This document shows positions 33,530 to 42,933 of a stretch of DNA of 64,000 nucleotides, one piece after another. The stretch spans positions 119,332 to 183,331 of the forward strand of contig JAMOUV010000007.1 in NCBI GenBank assembly GCA_027067965.1. The letters are read 5' to 3'. The notes beneath the pieces were generated by a model. The model searched no databases and was not told where the DNA came from. It worked only from the letters and a program-made list of their open reading frames with translations. How positions within the stretch are numbered: position 1 is the stretch's first letter; each line of letters begins with the position of its first letter. A program made the position numbers and the translations under genes. This DNA is from Flavobacteriales bacterium (GTDB lineage: Bacteria; Bacteroidota; Bacteroidia; Flavobacteriales; Flavobacteriaceae).

Positions 33530-33847
33530 TTAATATTTCAATTCTTTAACTTCTTTCACATCCACCGAGCCGGTTCGTTTATACACTTGCAAGATAATGG
33601 CCAACGCCAAGGCCGTCTCGGCCGCCGCAAGGGCCAAAATAAACAAGGAAAACATACCGCCTTCCAATTTTCCGGGAAACAAATACATATTAATTGCCAC
33701 AAAATTTATGGCCTCGGAATTGAGCATTAACTCTACTGACATTAACATGCCTATTAGATTTGTGCGTGTAACAAAACCATACAGCCCGATAAAGAATAAT
33801 AAGGTTGTAAAGGTCAAAATCATTTGTATGCTTACTCCTTCTATCAT
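33530..33847 (-). CDS. nuoK: NADH-quinone oxidoreductase subunit K
   Basis: The 105-residue subunit has three hydrophobic helices with the conserved buried glutamates in MSVELMLNSEAINF and ALAAAETALALAI, which belong to the proton path (MrpC-like). It overlaps nuoJ by 4 bases. Confidence 0.96.
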   Translation of the reverse strand: MIEGVSIQMILTFTTLLFFIGLYGFVTRTNLIGMLMSVELMLNSEAINFVAINMYLFPGKLEGGMFSLFILALAAAETALALAIILQVYKRTGSVDVKEVKELKY

Positions 33848-34359
33848 GATTCTTTTGTTTTTTGAATTTTTGATTTGGCAATCACAATGGCGGCAATCAT
33901 CACGGCCAACAATAACACCGAAATTACTTCAAATGGCAAGATGAATCCGCCTTTATCGTAGCTAAGCATGGATTTACCTACTTGTTCCACCGTGAGCGGT
34001 TGGGTGGAAGTAGAAACCTGAAAGTCAAATTTCCAAATGGCTATCAAAGCCAAAATCATCAAGGACAAAACCGTGATCCCCGCTATCAAACGCCTGAATA
34101 AAGCAATTTTTCGCATGGATTCGCCTACTTTTTCTGTAAGCATAACCGTATAGATAAACAATACCATGATTCCTCCGGCATACACCGATAATTGAACGGC
34201 CCCTATAAAATCATAATCCATCAAAAAGTATATGCCGGCAATACTTAACAGGGTGAAAAGCAAGTAAAGTACCGCACGATAAATTTTTACGGTCGTAACC
34301 GTCATAAATGCCGATGCAATTGCAATGCCTGCCAATAGGTAAAACAATATTCTTTCCAT
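33844..34359 (-). CDS. nuoJ: NADH-quinone oxidoreductase subunit J
   Basis: The 171-residue subunit has about five hydrophobic helices. The conserved third-helix pattern FIGAVQLSVYAGGIMVLFIY, with the pi-bulge region and Tyr, is clear. It sits between nuoI (5-base gap) and nuoK (4-base overlap). Confidence 0.95.
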   Translation of the reverse strand: MERILFYLLAGIAIASAFMTVTTVKIYRAVLYLLFTLLSIAGIYFLMDYDFIGAVQLSVYAGGIMVLFIYTVMLTEKVGESMRKIALFRRLIAGITVLSLMILALIAIWKFDFQVSTSTQPLTVEQVGKSMLSYDKGGFILPFEVISVLLLAVMIAAIVIAKSKIQKTKES

Positions 34360-34364
34360 AATTT

Positions 34365-34844
34365 CTATTCTTCTACGCCTTCCATTAATTTGGAACCGGG
34401 TTTATTTAAAACTTTGGTTAACAATCCGCGATCATAAGTGGCATGATGAAAATTGGTGGACCACATGATGGCATTGGTCGGACAGGCCTGAATACACAAG
34501 GAGCACATGGTACACATGCTCAAGTGATAAATATGTTGGTCGATGGCCTTTTTCTTTCTTCCCGTTTCGGGATTGATTTCCCATTTCCAAATAATTTCAA
34601 TGGAACCGTTCGGACAAGCAATTTCGCATGCCTGACATCCGGTGCAACGGTGTTCGTTGTTTTCGTTATGCCACATAACCACTTCGCCCTTAAAACGTTC
34701 GAAAATAACCGGCGGTTCTTCGGGATATTGGCAGGTAATCACATGTTTCCTTGTTAAAGCATTCGGAAAAAAGTAATTTCCCGTTACACTCATTCCTTGA
34801 AATAAAGTGTGTATGGCTTTAAATATTTTTTTAAAATAACTCAT
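34365..34844 (-). CDS. nuoI: NADH-quinone oxidoreductase subunit I
   Basis: NuoI carries clusters N6a and N6b that hand electrons to NuoB. The 159 residues contain two [4Fe-4S] motifs: C67, C70, C73, C77 (CTGCQACEIACP) and C111, C114, C117, C121 (CTMCSLCIQACP). In complexes lacking the NADH module, such as the plastid and Epsilonproteobacterial types, this side of the complex is where an alternative donor binds, so this is a candidate ferredoxin docking site. nuoH lies 13 bases upstream. Confidence 0.96.
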   Translation of the reverse strand: MSYFKKIFKAIHTLFQGMSVTGNYFFPNALTRKHVITCQYPEEPPVIFERFKGEVVMWHNENNEHRCTGCQACEIACPNGSIEIIWKWEINPETGRKKKAIDQHIYHLSMCTMCSLCIQACPTNAIMWSTNFHHATYDRGLLTKVLNKPGSKLMEGVEE

Positions 34845-34857
34845 ACCTTAAGATTAT

Positions 34858-35934
34858 TTATAAACCCAACCATTTTAACGGTTCAAACAACCATCCTTGC
34901 CACACGATCAATGCCGCCAATACGATATTGACCAAGCCGATGGGTAACAAATATTTCCATTCCAACACCAACAATTGGTCGATTCGCAAGCGCGGGAATG
35001 TCCACCGGAACCACATGAACACGAAAATCACGATCAGCACTTTCAGGAAAAACCAAAACAAGCCCCAAAACACTTGTCCGGGCAAGGCGTCGGTAATGCC
35101 GAAAGGCGCCAGCCATCCGCCGAAAAACAAAGTGACGGCCAAGGCGGCGATGATAAACATATTTTCAAATTCGGCCAGGAAGAAATAGGCGAATCCCATT
35201 CCTGAATATTCCGTATGGAACCCGGCGCCCAATTCCGCTTCGGCTTCCACCAAATCGAACGGAACGCGGTTGCTTTCGGCGGTGCCGGAAATCATAAAAA
35301 TCATAAAAGCAATCAGCGCGGGAATGTGGCCCTTGATAATGAACCACGTATCGCGTTGGGCTTCAACGATTTCGCTCATTTGCAAGGTGCCCGCCAACAA
35401 GACGATGGTAATCACCGCAAAACCGGCCGACAATTCGTAACTGATCATTTGCAAGCCGCTTCGCATGGCACCGATGAGCGAATATTTGTTGCGGCTTCCC
35501 CAAGCGCCGATCAAAATACCCAATACGCCCACCGACGATACGGCGGTGATGAAAAAGATACCCACGTTGATGTCAAACGCTTGAAAATGAGCCGAAAACG
35601 GGATGACGGACAAGCCCAAAAGCGAAGCGATAATGACAAAATAATACCCCGCCTTATACAAAAGTTTATCGGCGAATTTGGGCATGAAAATTTCTTTGGA
35701 AACCAACTTCAATGCATCGGCTATGGTTTGCAACGACCCGCCCGGTCCCACGCGGTTGGGTCCCAATCGCAATTGGAAAAATCCGGCCACACGCCGCTCC
35801 ATCAATACCAACAACAAGCCCGCCACGGCGAAGAAGGTCAAATACAAGGCGGCAATCAAAGCCAAAACCAAGACATACAACCATCCTTCAGTGTTTTGGG
35901 TCCAATATTCAAATATGTTTTGTGTCAAAATCAT
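34858..35934 (-). CDS. nuoH: NADH-quinone oxidoreductase subunit H
   Basis: NuoH joins the membrane arm to the peripheral arm and lines the quinone tunnel. The 358 residues include ERRVAGFFQLRLGPNRVGP, ADALKLVSKEIFMP, and NRVPFDLVEAEAELGAGFHT with the conserved acidic cluster. It follows nuoD directly (11-base gap), where nuoE, nuoF and nuoG would normally lie. Confidence 0.97.
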   Translation of the reverse strand: MILTQNIFEYWTQNTEGWLYVLVLALIAALYLTFFAVAGLLLVLMERRVAGFFQLRLGPNRVGPGGSLQTIADALKLVSKEIFMPKFADKLLYKAGYYFVIIASLLGLSVIPFSAHFQAFDINVGIFFITAVSSVGVLGILIGAWGSRNKYSLIGAMRSGLQMISYELSAGFAVITIVLLAGTLQMSEIVEAQRDTWFIIKGHIPALIAFMIFMISGTAESNRVPFDLVEAEAELGAGFHTEYSGMGFAYFFLAEFENMFIIAALAVTLFFGGWLAPFGITDALPGQVFWGLFWFFLKVLIVIFVFMWFRWTFPRLRIDQLLVLEWKYLLPIGLVNIVLAALIVWQGWLFEPLKWLGL

Positions 35935-35945
35935 ACGTCAAAATT

Positions 35946-37070
35946 TTATCGGTCGATATCGGGTATTACAAAATCGAAAGTGGACATGGTGGCCACCAAG
36001 TCGGCGATTTTTCCGCCCAATCCCGCTTTGAGCAAAGCGTTCAAATTGTTGAATCCCGGCGAACGAAAATGCACGCGATAGGGATTTTTCTTTCCGTCGC
36101 TCACGATGAATACGCCGAATTCGCCCCGGGCGGTTTCCACACTTTGGTAAAATTCGCCCTTGGGCAATTTGATTAAGTTGCGCATGGCTACCTGATAATC
36201 GCCTTCGGGAATATTGTCCACCAATTGTTCCAGAATATCCAAGGATTCATACATTTCTTGCATCCGCACTTGATAGCGGGCCAAGTTATCGCCGGCGGTT
36301 TCGATGACTTCGTTGAATTTCACCCGGTTGTAGGCGCTGTAGGGTTCGTGTTTTCTCGTGTCGCACGATATGCCCGATGCCCGCGCCACGGGTCCGGTGG
36401 CACCGTAATTAACGGCATCTTCTTTGGAAAGCGTGCCGATGCCTTTCATCCGTCTTTGAAAAATCACGTTGCCCGTGAGCAAGCGGTCGTATTCGGGAAG
36501 AACCTTGCGCATGTGGGCGATTAAATTTTTTACGTCTTTCTGAAAATCTTTGTGCAAATCGAACATAACGCCGCCGGGAATGTTATAACTCATGGTAAGC
36601 CGGGCGCCGGTGGTTTTTTCCATGATTTCGTTGATCATTTCACGGTCGCGGAAGGCATACATAAAGGTGGTGAGTGCGCCCACGTCCATGCCCATCACGC
36701 CCCACCAAAGCAAGTGCGAAGCAATCCGCGTGAGTTCGTCCATCATGGTGCGAATCACTTTGATTCGGTCGGTTACTTCCACTTCCAGGGCTTTTTCCAC
36801 GGCCAAACATACGGCTTCGTTGTTCATGTGCGACGACAGATAGTCGAAGCGGTCGGTCAGGTGAATGATTTGCCGGTAGGTGTCGTATTCACACATTTTT
36901 TCGATGCCGCGGTGAATGTAGCCCAAATCCGGTTCAATGCCCACCACTTCTTCGCCGTCCAAGGTCAAAATCAACCGCAATACACCGTGGGTGGCCGGGT
37001 GTTGGGGCCCCATGTTCAAGAAATATTCCTGAAATTTTATATCGCTATGTGTAATCACTTGTTCGCTCAT
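35946..37070 (-). CDS. nuoD: NADH-quinone oxidoreductase subunit D
   Basis: NuoD forms much of the quinone-binding pocket with NuoB. The 374 residues begin near NMGPQHPATHGVLRLILTLD (with the conserved His) and include GYIHRGIEKM, DRFDYLSHMNNEA with the tyrosine of the quinone site, and a C-terminal PDIDR. NuoC and NuoD are separate proteins here, unlike the NuoCD fusion of E. coli and Bacteroides. nuoC is 4 bases upstream. Confidence 0.97.
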   Translation of the reverse strand: MSEQVITHSDIKFQEYFLNMGPQHPATHGVLRLILTLDGEEVVGIEPDLGYIHRGIEKMCEYDTYRQIIHLTDRFDYLSSHMNNEAVCLAVEKALEVEVTDRIKVIRTMMDELTRIASHLLWWGVMGMDVGALTTFMYAFRDREMINEIMEKTTGARLTMSYNIPGGVMFDLHKDFQKDVKNLIAHMRKVLPEYDRLLTGNVIFQRRMKGIGTLSKEDAVNYGATGPVARASGISCDTRKHEPYSAYNRVKFNEVIETAGDNLARYQVRMQEMYESLDILEQLVDNIPEGDYQVAMRNLIKLPKGEFYQSVETARGEFGVFIVSDGKKNPYRVHFRSPGFNNLNALLKAGLGGKIADLVATMSTFDFVIPDIDR

Positions 37071-37074
37071 GTGC

Positions 37075-37578
37075 TTATTTTCTGATAATCATATAATCGT
37101 CTTCATAATCCTTGCGAAGGGGATATCCTTTGAAATCTTTACGCAAGAAAATGCGTTTCAAATTACTATGGCCCTTGAAGCGAATTCCGAACAGGTCGAA
37201 TATTTCGCGCTCTTGCAAATGGGCCGCTTTCCAAATGTTTTCCATCGTATCGACTTCGGGATTTTCGCGATCTTCGATTTTGATACGCACCACGATTTTG
37301 TGATGTAAAACGGTGCTTTTCAGATAGTATAAAATGCCCAATTCCTTGCCCCAATCCATTCCGATCATGTCAAAGAGATAATCGAATTGCAATTCGGGGT
37401 CGGATTGGAGCCGTTTCATAAATTCCGTCAAATGCGTAGGGGGAATTTCCACGTTGACGATGGTTCCCGAAAGGTCGTCGATGGCGGAAATAATTCCGGA
37501 ATCGGTTTCGGCCGGCAAAGAAAATTGCGCATCGTCGTTCCAAGCCGTGATATATGTGATGAGTTCCTGATTGGTCAT
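37075..37578 (-). CDS. nuoC: NADH-quinone oxidoreductase subunit C
   Basis: The 167-residue peripheral subunit has the 30-kDa family signature ERE IFDLFGIRFKGHSNLKRI (residues about 127-147) and RKDFKGYPLRKDYE at the end. It helps hold NuoB, NuoD and NuoI. It lies between nuoB (9-base gap) and nuoD. Confidence 0.95.
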   Translation of the reverse strand: MTNQELITYITAWNDDAQFSLPAETDSGIISAIDDLSGTIVNVEIPPTHLTEFMKRLQSDPELQFDYLFDMIGMDWGKELGILYYLKSTVLHHKIVVRIKIEDRENPEVDTMENIWKAAHLQEREIFDLFGIRFKGHSNLKRIFLRKDFKGYPLRKDYEDDYMIIRK

Positions 37579-37587
37579 GGCAATAAT

Positions 37588-38196
37588 TTATTTGGACAGC
37601 CCTTCGTCAAATCCGTCGATGGGATTTTTACGGGTTTTCAAACTTTCTTTTTCGATTTTCTTTTGCAACAAAATCATGGCGTCGAGCAATGCTTCGGGAC
37701 GCGGCGGACATCCCGGTACATACACGTCCACGGGTATCACGTGGTCGGCACCGCGCACCACGGAATAATTATTATAGTAAAACGGTCCGCCCGAAATGGC
37801 GCATGCTCCCATGGCTATCACGTATTTGGGTTCGGACATTTGGTCGTAGAGCCGGCGAAGTACCGGCGCCATTTTTTCCACGATGGTTCCCGCGATGATA
37901 ATCAAATCCGCCTGACGCGGCGAAGGACGGGCCACTTCAAACCCGAAACGGGCCCAGTCGTATTTGGGGGCTCCGGTTTGCATCATTTCGATGGCACAAC
38001 AACTGGTGCCGAAATACAACGGCCAAAGGGAATTTTTTCGTCCCCAATTGATGATTTTATCCAAAGTGGTGATGACAATATTGCCGCCGTTGCCCCCGGG
38101 GATGATTTGCCCGGGAAAGTCTTGCGGGATTTGCGTGTGCGAGTACGGTTGTTCAGGCGTATCGCCTATGAAATATTTTTTGAGATCTACACCCAT
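37588..38196 (-). CDS. nuoB: NADH-quinone oxidoreductase subunit B
   Basis: NuoB carries the terminal cluster N2 that reduces quinone. The four ligands are C66 and C67 ([11 protein letters not shown]), C132 (MGACAISGG) and C163 ([11 protein letters not shown]). The ATG at 38196 (MGVDLKKYF) gives 202 residues; an in-frame TTG at 38217 is less likely. Its start overlaps the end of nuoA by 10 bases. Confidence 0.97.
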   Translation of the reverse strand: MGVDLKKYFIGDTPEQPYSHTQIPQDFPGQIIPGGNGGNIVITTLDKIINWGRKNSLWPLYFGTSCCAIEMMQTGAPKYDWARFGFEVARPSPRQADLIIIAGTIVEKMAPVLRRLYDQMSEPKYVIAMGACAISGGPFYYNNYSVVRGADHVIPVDVYVPGCPPRPEALLDAMILLQKKIEKESLKTRKNPIDGFDEGLSK

Positions 38197-38537
38197 TTTA
38201 ATGCGTCTTTTTTCCAAGCATAAAGTAATCCCAAACCAAGGATGATTAAGAATATCAACACTTCCACGAAGGCAATCATGCCGATTTCTTTAAAAACCGT
38301 TGCCCATGGAATGAGAAATACAATTTCGATATCGAAAATGAGAAATATCAAAGCAAACAAATAATACCCGACGCGAAACCGCACCCAAGTGGGTCCGATG
38401 GTATGCATCCCGGATTCGTAGGGAAGGCGTTTTTCGGGATTGTCGGATTTGTAAGAAATGAGATTTGAAAGCGTATTGGCTATTAAAACAAGCGCTACGC
38501 CGGCTAAAAAGAAAACCAAAATGGCTATTTTTCCCAT
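38187..38537 (-). CDS. nuoA: NADH-quinone oxidoreductase subunit A
   Basis: The 116-residue subunit has three helices and the conserved [13 protein letters not shown] and [15 protein letters not shown] segments, including the acidic residues near the quinone tunnel. It is first in the operon, 28 bases downstream of a perfect -7 box. Confidence 0.96.
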   Translation of the reverse strand: MGKIAILVFFLAGVALVLIANTLSNLISYKSDNPEKRLPYESGMHTIGPTWVRFRVGYYLFALIFLIFDIEIVFLIPWATVFKEIGMIAFVEVLIFLIILGLGLLYAWKKDALKWV

Positions 38538-38998
38538 ATAAATTTTGTTTCTTTTATTATCGTGTCAAAGATACGGTAATGCAAAATAGTAAAAATGATT
38601 TACATCATATTAAATGGGATTTATTTCGTTCGAAACCGGTTTTTTCAACAGCATGAAAAATTATAAATAATTAAGAGGCGCTATTCATTACGAAATGCAA
38701 TTCAACCTTCAGAAAAACATATCATTATCCAATTAACCTCTACTACTTATTTTAAAGGAATCCGAGAATTTTTTATTCATAATTTTTAATATGGAAAGAA
38801 CAACATATTCACTCGCCTTTGCGGTATAAAAATGCCTAATTAATTTTACAATATGAATGATATAATCTACTTTTTGCGAGTGATGGGTTATGATTTGAAA
38901 TTTTTAAAGACAATCCGCGTTATTTTTTTTAAAACATTTTGGAAGTATTATGATTATTCTTGTTCAGTAACCAAGTTTTCACTATTTTTATCGAATTG
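38538..38998. other. 461-base gap between nuoA and the HMG-CoA lyase gene
   Basis: The region holds the nuo promoter and is otherwise AT-rich without a credible gene. CACTCGC at 38810-38816 has its inverse GCGAGTG at 38876-38882, 59 bases apart. No terminator or RNA gene was recognised. The promoter of the downstream gene could not be placed with confidence. Confidence 0.45.
38566..38573 (-). promoter_or_regulatory. promoter -7 box for the nuo operon
   Basis: Reverse-strand TATCTTTG matches TAnnTTTG exactly, 28 bases before the nuoA ATG. No clear -33 TTTG is seen at the usual distance. Confidence 0.55.
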
Positions 38999-39898
38999 AT
39001 GAAAGGAACCGGTGAAATAAAAATTATAGAATGTCCGCGTGATGCCATGCAAGGTATCAAATGGTTTATAGATACAAAGGATAAGATTCGTTATATCAAC
39101 AGTCTACTTAAAGTCGGATTTGACACTATTGATTTCGGAAGTTTTGTATCGCCCAAAGCCATTCCTCAAATGCGAGACACGGCCAAAGTGGTCGAAGGTT
39201 TGGATTTAAGCGGAACGCAAAGTAAGTTGCTCGCCATTATTGCGAATGTGCGCGGAGCTAAAGACGCCCTAGAATTCGAACAAATCGATTACTTAGGTTA
39301 TCCTTTTTCCATTTCCGAAATTTTTCAAATGCGTAATACGGCCAAAACCATTGCCGAATCGGTCAAAGTATTGGACGAAATACTTCAAATGGCCGACAAA
39401 GCCGGAAAACAAACGGTCGTGTATCTTTCCATGGGATTCGGCAATCCTTACGGTGATCCTTGGTCGCCGGAACTCGTAGCGGAGTGGACCGAAAAACTCT
39501 ACCGAATGGGCGTAAGAATTCTTTCGCTCTCGGATACCATTGGAGCGGCCATACCCCAAACCATCGATATGCTTTTCCGTCACTTGATACCGGCATACCC
39601 CGAGATGGAATTCGGTGCGCATTTGCACACGCATCCCGACAATTGGTACGATAAAGTGGAAGCGGCATGGAAGGCCGGCTGCCGGAGATTCGATACGGCT
39701 ATTCGCGGCTACGGCGGTTGTCCCATGGCGAAAGACGAACTGGTGGGGAATCTTCCTACCGAGAAATTAATTTCGTTTTTTAATAAAAACAAAATCGCCC
39801 ATCCGCTAGACATGACGGCTTTTGAAAATGCTTATAACGAAGCGCTAAGGATTTTTTCCGGACCGCGTTTATCTCAAAATATTTTTGATAAAGTGTAA
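38999..39898 (+). CDS. hydroxymethylglutaryl-CoA lyase
   Basis: The enzyme cleaves HMG-CoA to acetyl-CoA and acetoacetate, the last step of leucine breakdown. The 299 residues begin MKGTGEIKIIECPRDAMQGI, the counterpart of the catalytic PRD motif, and include GAHLHTHPDNW with metal-binding histidines and CRRFDTAIRGYGGCPMA, the counterpart of the cysteine loop. The ATG at 38999 is chosen over an in-frame TTG at 38960. It lacks a CoA-lyase partner operon (no liu genes nearby). The next gene starts 46 bases later. Confidence 0.93.
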   Translation: MKGTGEIKIIECPRDAMQGIKWFIDTKDKIRYINSLLKVGFDTIDFGSFVSPKAIPQMRDTAKVVEGLDLSGTQSKLLAIIANVRGAKDALEFEQIDYLGYPFSISEIFQMRNTAKTIAESVKVLDEILQMADKAGKQTVVYLSMGFGNPYGDPWSPELVAEWTEKLYRMGVRILSLSDTIGAAIPQTIDMLFRHLIPAYPEMEFGAHLHTHPDNWYDKVEAAWKAGCRRFDTAIRGYGGCPMAKDELVGNLPTEKLISFFNKNKIAHPLDMTAFENAYNEALRIFSGPRLSQNIFDKV

Positions 39899-39944
39899 CA
39901 ATTTAAACCAAACCATATCATTAAATTAATAAAAGCAAAACATT

Positions 39945-42836
39945 ATGAAACGACATTTAATTATCTTTCTGGGGCTCTTTGCATTGTTATTTACGCAATG
40001 TAAATCATTAAAAAATAAAACGGAAACATCCGGGAGCGTAACTACGGAAGAGGTCAAGGAAAAAACGACTGCAAAACCGGACAAAGACTACATTCCTGTG
40101 GACAAAGATGTGCGTATAGGGAAGTTGCCCAACGGCATGACTTATTATATCCGGCGAAATAAAAAACCCGAAAAAAAGGTAGAGATGCGACTTGCCGTGA
40201 ATGCAGGTTCGGTATTGGAAGACGAAGATCAATTGGGATTAGCCCATTTCATGGAACACATGAATTTTAACGGCACAAAAAATTTCCAAAAGAACGAATT
40301 AATAGACTTTCTTCAAAAATTAGGGGTGCGCTTCGGAGCGGATTTAAATGCATTTACTTCTTTTGATGAAACAATATATATTTTACCCATACCTTTGGAC
40401 GATTCGACTAATTTGGATAAAGGACTTTTGGTTCTTCATGATTGGGCATATTTTGCCACACTTGATTCCACCGAAATAGAAAAGGAACGGGGAGTGGTAT
40501 TGGAAGAATACCGCCTCGGATTAGGCGCCGAAAAACGCATGATGAATAAATGGATTCCGATTGCCTTTAAAGACTCCCGATATGCGGAAAGATTACCTAT
40601 CGGAAAAAAAGAAATTCTTGAAAATTTTCCGCATGAATCCTTAAAACGTTTTCATAAAGACTGGTACAGGCCCGACCTCGAAGCCATTATTATTGTCGGA
40701 GATATCGATCCGGACCAAGTGGAGAAAAAATTAAAAAAGATGTTTGCCGATATTCCCAAAAAGGAAAATCCGCGCGAACGAAAAAGCTTCGATGTGCCCA
40801 ATCATAAAGAAACCCTCATTGCTACGGCTCAAGATCCCGAAGCGGCATATAACCAAGTTATTATTATGTACAAAGACCATGAACCCTATAAACCGGACGT
40901 CACGGTCGAAGACTATAAAGAATATTTAAAAGAAAAACTCTTTACAAAAATTCTTAATAACAGACTGGAAGATCTCAAAGAACAGGCCGATCCGCCGTTT
41001 TCCATGGCTTCGGCTTATCACGGCGGTTGGGTTCGAAGCAAACAATCTTTTAATCTATTTGCCATTACAGGAGCCGATAAACGGGAAAAAGCTCTCGAAA
41101 CCCTATTAACCGAAGCCAAAAAAGCCAAAGAACTCGGTTTTACCCAATCGGAATTGGAACGTGCAAAAAAAGAGTTGATGCAATCCATCGAAGAAGCATA
41201 TAATAACCGCCATACAACCGAATCCTCCAATTATACTTGGGAATATATATCTCATTACCTGGAAGGGGAACCCATTCCCTCGGTACAATGGGAATATGAT
41301 ATGCATAAACTTTTTCTCCCTCAATTTAAATTGGAAGAAGTAAACGCTTTGGCCAAAAAATTCATTCACGACGATAACAGAGTGATTGTTATAACAGGCA
41401 AAGAAGCCGAAGATATTAAACCCGTCTCTGAAAATGACGTAAAATCCGTTATCAGCAAAGTGGATGCACTAAAATTGGATTATGCCAAGAAAGACGAAGC
41501 CGAACTCGTCTTAATGAAAGAAAAGCCCGCACCGGGAAAAATTATCAAAACCGAAACCGATGACGTGCTGCAAACCAAAACCTATTACCTCTCAAACGGT
41601 GCCAAGGTAATGACCAAAAAAACCGATTTCAAAGAAGACCAAATCTTATTTATGGGCTTCAAATTCGGAGGAGAATCCTTATTGGATAACGAAACTTTGA
41701 AAAAAACCAAATTTGCTTTCCCCGGTGTGACCGAAGCTGGCGTAAACGGATTGAAAAAATCGGATTTACGTAAAATTCTATCCGGCAAAAAAGCCAAGGT
41801 AAATCTCAGCATCGATAATACCACGCAAATGAGCAACGGCAAAACCTTGCAAAAAGACCTGGAAACCGCCATGCAATTAAATTATCTTTACTACACTGCC
41901 TTAAATAAAGATCCCAAGGCATTCGAATCTTGGAAGAAAAGAACCGCTGCATTTATGGGAAATCTGCTTAATAATCCTCAATTTAAATTCTCCAAAGCAT
42001 TTTCGGATTTCCTTAATAAAGATAATCCGCGATATATAGGTGCTTTCCCTACGCCGGATATGCTGGCTACACAAGATTATGATTTGGCATACGATAAATT
42101 CCGTCAATTCTATGACGGCGCTACGGACTTTAACTATTATATTGTGGGTAATTTTGATGAAAACAAAATGGAAAATTTTGTCAAAACCTATATTGGCGGC
42201 CTGCCTAAATCGGCTCTTCCGGGTGAATACAAAAAATATGAAGATAAAATTATTAAAGGGAAACACGAATTTATTTACCATGCGGGAAAAGATCCGAAAA
42301 GTATGGTCGTCATATTGATGCGTGGCAAAACCCCATATAATCCCGTGGATAGATTGAAATTTTCAATCCTCGGTAAAATTTTGAACAATATTTTAATCGA
42401 CGTGCTGCGCGAAGAAGCCAGTGATGTCTATACCGTGCGCGCAATGGGAACCATGAAAAAAATTCCTCATGAATCCTATATGTTCCAGATATTTTTCCCT
42501 TGCGGTCCGGAAAATACAAGAAAATTGGCTGATATGGCAATGAATGAACTCCATAAAATCATGGAAAACGGACCTACCGAAGAGGATTTGAAAAAGGTGA
42601 CCAAAAGTTTAATAATCAAATTCGACGAAGATATTAAAACCAATGAATTTTGGGTTGATTATTTAAGCGATATCGATTATTTGGGTGCCGACCCGCATCG
42701 TTTCCAAAAATTTAAAGACATGGTAAATTCGATCAAACCCGAAGATATTAAAGAAATAGCCAATCGTTTGCTAAGCAAACCCGAGACGAATATTTTGGCT
42801 ATTCTGTATCCCGAAGGTTATGAAGAAAATAAATAA
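39945..42836 (+). CDS. M16-family zinc metallopeptidase, predicted lipoprotein
   Basis: The 963-residue protein has a lipoprotein signal (MKRHLIIFLGLFALLFTQC, lipidated C19) and then two M16 units. The first has the inverted zinc motif HFMEH with ligands H101 and H105 and catalytic E104, and the later VVLEEYRLG containing the third ligand. The second half lacks the motif and is probably structural, as in the pitrilysin/insulinase family. It likely degrades peptides in the periplasm or at the inner face of the outer membrane. It ends at a clear terminator and may share a transcript with HMG-CoA lyase. Confidence 0.93.
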   Translation: MKRHLIIFLGLFALLFTQCKSLKNKTETSGSVTTEEVKEKTTAKPDKDYIPVDKDVRIGKLPNGMTYYIRRNKKPEKKVEMRLAVNAGSVLEDEDQLGLAHFMEHMNFNGTKNFQKNELIDFLQKLGVRFGADLNAFTSFDETIYILPIPLDDSTNLDKGLLVLHDWAYFATLDSTEIEKERGVVLEEYRLGLGAEKRMMNKWIPIAFKDSRYAERLPIGKKEILENFPHESLKRFHKDWYRPDLEAIIIVGDIDPDQVEKKLKKMFADIPKKENPRERKSFDVPNHKETLIATAQDPEAAYNQVIIMYKDHEPYKPDVTVEDYKEYLKEKLFTKILNNRLEDLKEQADPPFSMASAYHGGWVRSKQSFNLFAITGADKREKALETLLTEAKKAKELGFTQSELERAKKELMQSIEEAYNNRHTTESSNYTWEYISHYLEGEPIPSVQWEYDMHKLFLPQFKLEEVNALAKKFIHDDNRVIVITGKEAEDIKPVSENDVKSVISKVDALKLDYAKKDEAELVLMKEKPAPGKIIKTETDDVLQTKTYYLSNGAKVMTKKTDFKEDQILFMGFKFGGESLLDNETLKKTKFAFPGVTEAGVNGLKKSDLRKILSGKKAKVNLSIDNTTQMSNGKTLQKDLETAMQLNYLYYTALNKDPKAFESWKKRTAAFMGNLLNNPQFKFSKAFSDFLNKDNPRYIGAFPTPDMLATQDYDLAYDKFRQFYDGATDFNYYIVGNFDENKMENFVKTYIGGLPKSALPGEYKKYEDKIIKGKHEFIYHAGKDPKSMVVILMRGKTPYNPVDRLKFSILGKILNNILIDVLREEASDVYTVRAMGTMKKIPHESYMFQIFFPCGPENTRKLADMAMNELHKIMENGPTEEDLKKVTKSLIIKFDEDIKTNEFWVDYLSDIDYLGADPHRFQKFKDMVNSIKPEDIKEIANRLLSKPETNILAILYPEGYEENK

Positions 42837-42854
42837 AGTTACTCGAATGTAATT

Positions 42855-42889
42855 AAAAAAAATCCGCCTCTTCCGGGGCGGATTTTTAT
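42855..42889 (+). terminator. terminator after the M16 peptidase gene
   Basis: AATCCGCCTC (42861-42870) pairs with GGGGCGGATT (42875-42884) with a TTCC loop and one T-G pair, followed by TTTATTT. Confidence 0.85.
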
Positions 42890-42933
42890 TTAATAAAGTT
42901 TTTGTAATTTCGATTATCAAAAGCACCTATCCT

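Noticed and set aside
35215..36081. 288-residue open frame on the + strand
   Set aside because: Antisense shadow of nuoH and nuoD, low-complexity Gln/Asn/Gly-rich translation, no known domain.
37387..38223. 278-residue open frame on the + strand
   Set aside because: Antisense shadow of nuoC and nuoB; composition rich in Phe, His and Arg as expected from reading across conserved codons backwards.
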